The translations under genes were made by a program, and so were the position numbers. Below, piece after piece: positions 60,556-64,000 of a stretch of 64,000 nucleotides of DNA; position 1 is the stretch's first letter, and each line of letters opens with the position of its first letter. The stretch lies in the NCBI RefSeq assembly GCF_023612255.1, contig NZ_CP063231.1, positions 2,524,001-2,588,000 on the forward strand, in the 5' to 3' direction. The DNA comes from Luteibacter flocculans. GTDB lineage: Bacteria; Pseudomonadota; Gammaproteobacteria; Xanthomonadales; Rhodanobacteraceae. The notes below the pieces were generated by a model. The model searched no databases, was not told the DNA's origin, and saw only the letters and a list, made by a program, of their open reading frames with translations.

Positions 60556-61434
60556 TCAGCGCTGCGGCGAGAGCGGCAGGAAGATATCGGTGATCGCTTC
60601 GTGTTCGGGCACATCGGGGAAAAACGCGATGCGTTGCAGGAACAACGGCGCATCGCGAGGCTCCTCGCCGCTGACCGACAACCAATCACCATAAAGAAAC
60701 CGAATGGCGTCGCCGAGCAACGCATCCGACCCCGTATGCCGGAGCACCGCGCAGCGACCGCCTTCCAATAGCGCGGCATCAACACCCTCACCGTCACCCG
60801 GTGGCTCGATGCATGACACGCAGAGGTCGATGCGATAGTCCTCTGGCCGCGTGGTATCCGGATCGTAGTAGAGCACATTCCAAGTCGCGCTCTTTGCAGG
60901 CGAGAGACCATGCGCCTTGCGCCATGCAATGAATCGACGGATCGATTCGCCTACACGTTCCGGTGGCCCCACATGGGAAAGGCAGGCCACCGCGGTCGCG
61001 GGAAAATCGACGATGCGCACGTCGTCCATCCGCTGTGTCTCGGGCATGTGGAATCTCCTTACGTCGTCGAGTTCGTGCCAGGCGGTGGCCCAGACGCGCC
61101 AGTCGGGCGCCTCGCGAAACGCCGAGGGCGATTGCCCGAGCCGTTGTCGAAAGGCGCGGGAAAACGCTTCTGCGCTGTCGTAACCGGCGTCCAGTGCGAT
61201 CTCCAGCAGGGAGACGTCCGAACGAAACGCCGCCTGCCACGCAGCGCGCTTGAAACGCGTGAGCTGCACGTAGCGGTGCAAGGACACACCAGTCAGCGCG
61301 GCAAAGCGGCGATGGAAATGATGGCGCGAATAGAACGCCACGTCGGCCAAGGCATCGAGCGAGAGGTCGCCGTCGAGGTGGCGGTCGATGTGGTCGAGCA
61401 CGCGGCGGAAACGTTGTGAGGTCGGGTCGGTCAT
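60556..61434 (-). CDS. AraC-family regulator with C-terminal GyrI-like effector domain
   Basis: A 292-residue transcription factor. The N-terminal AraC double helix-turn-helix (about 5-110) reads LSLDALADVAFYSRHHFHRR and IALDAGYDSAEAFSRAFRQR. A GyrI-like small-molecule domain (about 135-290) follows, as in Rob- and SbmC-related regulators that sense drugs or hydrophobic compounds. The start at 61434 is preferred over a frame eight residues longer. The divergent GH35 gene lies 160 bases away, so it may be a target, though this domain type usually controls efflux or stress genes. Confidence 0.92.
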   Translation of the reverse strand: MTDPTSQRFRRVLDHIDRHLDGDLSLDALADVAFYSRHHFHRRFAALTGVSLHRYVQLTRFKRAAWQAAFRSDVSLLEIALDAGYDSAEAFSRAFRQRLGQSPSAFREAPDWRVWATAWHELDDVRRFHMPETQRMDDVRIVDFPATAVACLSHVGPPERVGESIRRFIAWRKAHGLSPAKSATWNVLYYDPDTTRPEDYRIDLCVSCIEPPGDGEGVDAALLEGGRCAVLRHTGSDALLGDAIRFLYGDWLSVSGEEPRDAPLFLQRIAFFPDVPEHEAITDIFLPLSPQR

Positions 61435-61596
61435 GGGACGAGAGCCTAACGGGAGCACTGCGCGGATGCCTGATCGATCTTGCGTTTATCGGCTGCCAGA
61501 ACGCGGCAGGGCGGCCTTTCATCGTGTGACGCAATCGGCTTGCGACAGTCACGCCGGGCTCTGTACCTTCGGTGGCTACCCCAAGTGGAGGCTGCC

Positions 61597-63447
61597 GTGA
61601 ATCGCCTGAGCGTGCTCCTGTCGACCTGCATGGCTGCGTCGGCCGCCCTCTTCTCTGTGCCGGCACTCGCTGCCACGCCACCGCATTTCGCCATCCAGGG
61701 GGATCAATTTCTCCTCGACGGCAAGCCATACGTCATTCGCTCCGGGGAGATGCACTACCCGCGCATCCCACGCGCGGACTGGCGCGATCGCCTGCGCAAG
61801 GCACGCGCCATGGGACTCAACACCATCACCACCTACGCCTTCTGGAACGTCAGCGAGCCCGAACCGGGCAAGTTCGATTTCAGCGGTAACAACGACATCG
61901 CCGCCTTCGTGCGAACGGCCCAGGAAGAAGGCCTCAACGTCATCGTGAGGCCCGGCCCGTTCGTCTGTGCGGAATGGGAGTTTGGTGGTTTCCCGGCATG
62001 GCTGCTACGTACGCCGGGCCTTCGAGTGCGTTCGTACGACCCGCGCTTCCTGGCCGCCAGCGCAGCATGGTTCAAGCGCCTCGGTCAGGAATTGGCGCCA
62101 CTGATGAGCACGCGCGGCGGCCCCATCCTGATGATGCAGGTGGAGAACGAGTACGGTTACGTCGGCAACGATCGCGACTACATGGAAGCGATTCGCAAGC
62201 AGATGATCGACGCCGGCTTCGACGTTCCCCTGTTCATGTCGAACGGTCCCGGACCGACCTGGATGAGCCGCGGATCCCTGCCCGGCCTCGTCTCCGTCAT
62301 CAACTTCACCGGCGACGCGAAGAAGACCGAGCGCGCCTTCCTGCGCTCGGCGCCCATGATGCACGACATGCCGAAGATGGCCGGCGAATACTGGAGCGGC
62401 TGGTACGACCGCTGGAGCGAGCCGCACAAGACGCGCAGCACCGAGGAAGTCACCAGCGCTGTCGGCTGGATGCTCGATCGCGGCATCTCGTTCAACCTGT
62501 ACATGATCGACGGCGGCACCAACTTCGGCTGGATGAACGGCGCGAACAACGACGACGCCAAGTACCTGCCTGTCACCACGAGCTACGACTACGACTCGCC
62601 CATCGACGAGGCGGGCCGACTCACGCCGAAATACGGGGCGCTGCGCAAGGTGATTCAAGCGCATCTACCCAAAAGCGAACCGCTCCCCGAACCGCCGGCG
62701 TCCTCGCCGACCATGGCGATACCGCGCTTCGAGTTGCACGAGGCCATATCGCTGCTCGACGCGCTCCCGTCGCTGTCCAAGCCGCAGACCAGCCTCGTGC
62801 CGCACGGCATGGAAGCGTTCGGGCAGAACTACGGACTGATCCTTTATCGCAAGCGCCTGGATGCCGATACCAAGGGCACACTGGACGTCAGCGACGTGCA
62901 CGACTACGCCACCGTGCTTGCGGATGGCCGCCCCCTAGGCACGCTGGATCGCGTGAAGCAGGAACACGCGATGCCGGTCGATCTTCCCGCGGGCAGCACG
63001 CTCGACCTGCTGGTGGAGAACATGGGCCGCATCAATATCGGCCCGGGCATGGAGGACGACAACAAGGGGATCACGTCCGCGGTGCAGGTCGATGGCATGG
63101 ACATCACCGGATGGACGGTCTATCCCCTACCCCTCGACGATCTCTCCGGCCTGGTCTTCAAAGCCGACGCCGCGCCGGATGATCCGGCTTTCTGGCGCGG
63201 CAGCTTCGAGATCGCCAACGTTGCCGGCACCTTTCTCGACATGCGCGACTGGCACAAGGGCAACGTGTGGATCAACGGCCACCATCTCGGCCGATTCTGG
63301 AACATCGGCCCGCAGCAGACCCTCTATGTGCCGGCGTCGTGGTTGCGCAAAGGTCGCAACGACGTGGTCGTGCTGGAGATGCAGCCCGGCGGCTCGCATG
63401 CGATCGTCGGGCTCAAAGACCCCGTGTTCGGCACCGCGGCGCAGTAA
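61597..63447 (+). CDS. Glycoside hydrolase family 35 beta-galactosidase
   Basis: A 616-residue exported enzyme. The GTG at 61597 follows a GTGGAGG site and gives a Sec signal peptide with cleavage near VPALAA; the longer upstream frame has none. The GH35 core (about 30-345) begins LLDGKPYVIRSGEMHYPRIP, has the acid/base E185 in QVENEYG and the nucleophile E264 in MAGEYWSGWYD. A second segment FWRGSFEIANVAGTFLDM and the jelly-roll KGNVWINGHHLGRFWNIGP close the protein. It probably cuts terminal beta-galactose from plant-type glycans such as galactans; the substrate is inferred. Confidence 0.95.
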   Translation: MNRLSVLLSTCMAASAALFSVPALAATPPHFAIQGDQFLLDGKPYVIRSGEMHYPRIPRADWRDRLRKARAMGLNTITTYAFWNVSEPEPGKFDFSGNNDIAAFVRTAQEEGLNVIVRPGPFVCAEWEFGGFPAWLLRTPGLRVRSYDPRFLAASAAWFKRLGQELAPLMSTRGGPILMMQVENEYGYVGNDRDYMEAIRKQMIDAGFDVPLFMSNGPGPTWMSRGSLPGLVSVINFTGDAKKTERAFLRSAPMMHDMPKMAGEYWSGWYDRWSEPHKTRSTEEVTSAVGWMLDRGISFNLYMIDGGTNFGWMNGANNDDAKYLPVTTSYDYDSPIDEAGRLTPKYGALRKVIQAHLPKSEPLPEPPASSPTMAIPRFELHEAISLLDALPSLSKPQTSLVPHGMEAFGQNYGLILYRKRLDADTKGTLDVSDVHDYATVLADGRPLGTLDRVKQEHAMPVDLPAGSTLDLLVENMGRINIGPGMEDDNKGITSAVQVDGMDITGWTVYPLPLDDLSGLVFKADAAPDDPAFWRGSFEIANVAGTFLDMRDWHKGNVWINGHHLGRFWNIGPQQTLYVPASWLRKGRNDVVVLEMQPGGSHAIVGLKDPVFGTAAQ

Positions 63448-63456
63448 GCGTCCGCG

Positions 63457-63918
63457 TCAGGCGATCCCGCGCGACCTTAGCACCGCCGCTTCCGCGTTCA
63501 TCCGTCGCGACGCGGAGGCGACGTCGGTGCTGACGATCGTCTTGCCGATCGGCGCCAGCGCAATACCCGCCAGCTTCAGATGCTGCACGCCGAACGGAAT
63601 GCCGATGATCGTCACGCAGCACGCGATGGCGGAACACACGTGCCCAATCGCCAGCCAGATCCCGGCGAACACGAACCAGACGATGTTACCGATCGTGCCC
63701 AGCGGACTGGTGCCGATGTCGCCCCGCCCTGAAAGCTCACGGCGATCGATCGCTTCCTTGCCGAACGGAAAGAACGCGAACTGGCCGATGACGAAGCACG
63801 AACGCGCCCAGGGAATGCCGACGATGGTGACGAGTGCCACCAGCCCCGCCAACCACCAGCCGAGGCCCATGACCAACCCACCGAATACAAACCAGATGAT
63901 GTTCCCGATCGCTCTCAT
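63457..63918 (-). CDS. YccF-family membrane protein
   Basis: A 153-residue inner-membrane protein with two copies of the YccF motif: NIIWFVFGGLVMGLGWWLAG near the start and NIVWFVFAGIWLAIGHV in the middle, each followed by VTIVGIPWAR or VTIIGIPFGVQ. Four membrane segments are expected. The function of YccF is not established. It converges on the GH35 gene with nine bases between stops. Confidence 0.92.
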   Translation of the reverse strand: MRAIGNIIWFVFGGLVMGLGWWLAGLVALVTIVGIPWARSCFVIGQFAFFPFGKEAIDRRELSGRGDIGTSPLGTIGNIVWFVFAGIWLAIGHVCSAIACCVTIIGIPFGVQHLKLAGIALAPIGKTIVSTDVASASRRMNAEAAVLRSRGIA

Positions 63919-64000
63919 GTATCGCTCCTTGTCTTGGTAGTGCCAAAGCTAGAGGGGCGCGGGTCCGGCAAACAGTGCCGAACGTTGGGCGACCAAGCCC

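Overview
The window looks like chromosome from a high-GC gammaproteobacterium of the order Xanthomonadales (Lysobacterales), most like Rhodanobacteraceae such as Luteibacter or Dyella. This is a best guess from gene content and protein style, not from a database search. The clues are a TonB-dependent receptor, the rimP-nusA-infB-rbfA-truB-rpsO-pnp block, sucA-sucB-lpdA, a RoxA-type hydroxylase beside purB, a class III PHA synthase pair, and secreted GH3 and GH35 glycosidases. No rRNA, tRNA, CRISPR array, insertion sequence or integrase was recognised.

Layout. 1-4.1 kb: the end of a TonB-dependent receptor, a cluster of palindromic repeats, then an operon of two small secreted peptides, a YtrA-type GntR regulator and an ABC transporter. 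4.1-6.7 kb: a serine beta-lactamase-fold hydrolase and fumC (convergent). 6.8-12.06 kb: a tandem duplication of two large secreted proteins whose C-termini carry the signature of cholera/pertussis-type ADP-ribosyltransferases. 12.1-15.2 kb: purB, roxA and a small downstream gene. 15.5-21.3 kb: four tandem paralogues built of exactly seven delta-60 repeats each (predicted seven-bladed propellers). 21.5-27.2 kb: the 2-oxoglutarate dehydrogenase genes. 27.3-34.4 kb: a LOG-family protein, an AcuI-type reductase, a PilH-like receiver, cbpA, hsp20, a peroxiredoxin and gyrA. 34.5-40.8 kb: gtrA-like, mtnA, DUF2165-like, phaC, phaE and a GH3 enzyme, all on the minus strand. 41.5-50.7 kb: the translation and RNA-decay block on the minus strand. 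51-57.4 kb: a GIY-YIG-like gene, a 2H phosphoesterase and a 1711-residue RHS/YD-repeat protein of TccC-like type. 57.7-64 kb: an S53 peptidase, an AraC/GyrI regulator, a GH35 beta-galactosidase and a YccF protein.

How it fits together. Most of the window is housekeeping: TCA cycle, purine synthesis, methionine salvage, topology, translation and RNA decay. Three accessory islands stand out: the paired ART toxins, the seven-repeat propeller family and the RHS protein. From memory, all three families are also common in plant- and insect-associated Pseudomonas, which would suit a host-associated or competitive lifestyle; that link is inference. A palindromic repeat family recurs at about 1.0, 27.2 and 45.0 kb. 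The rimP and rpsO transcripts have structured leaders that look regulatory.
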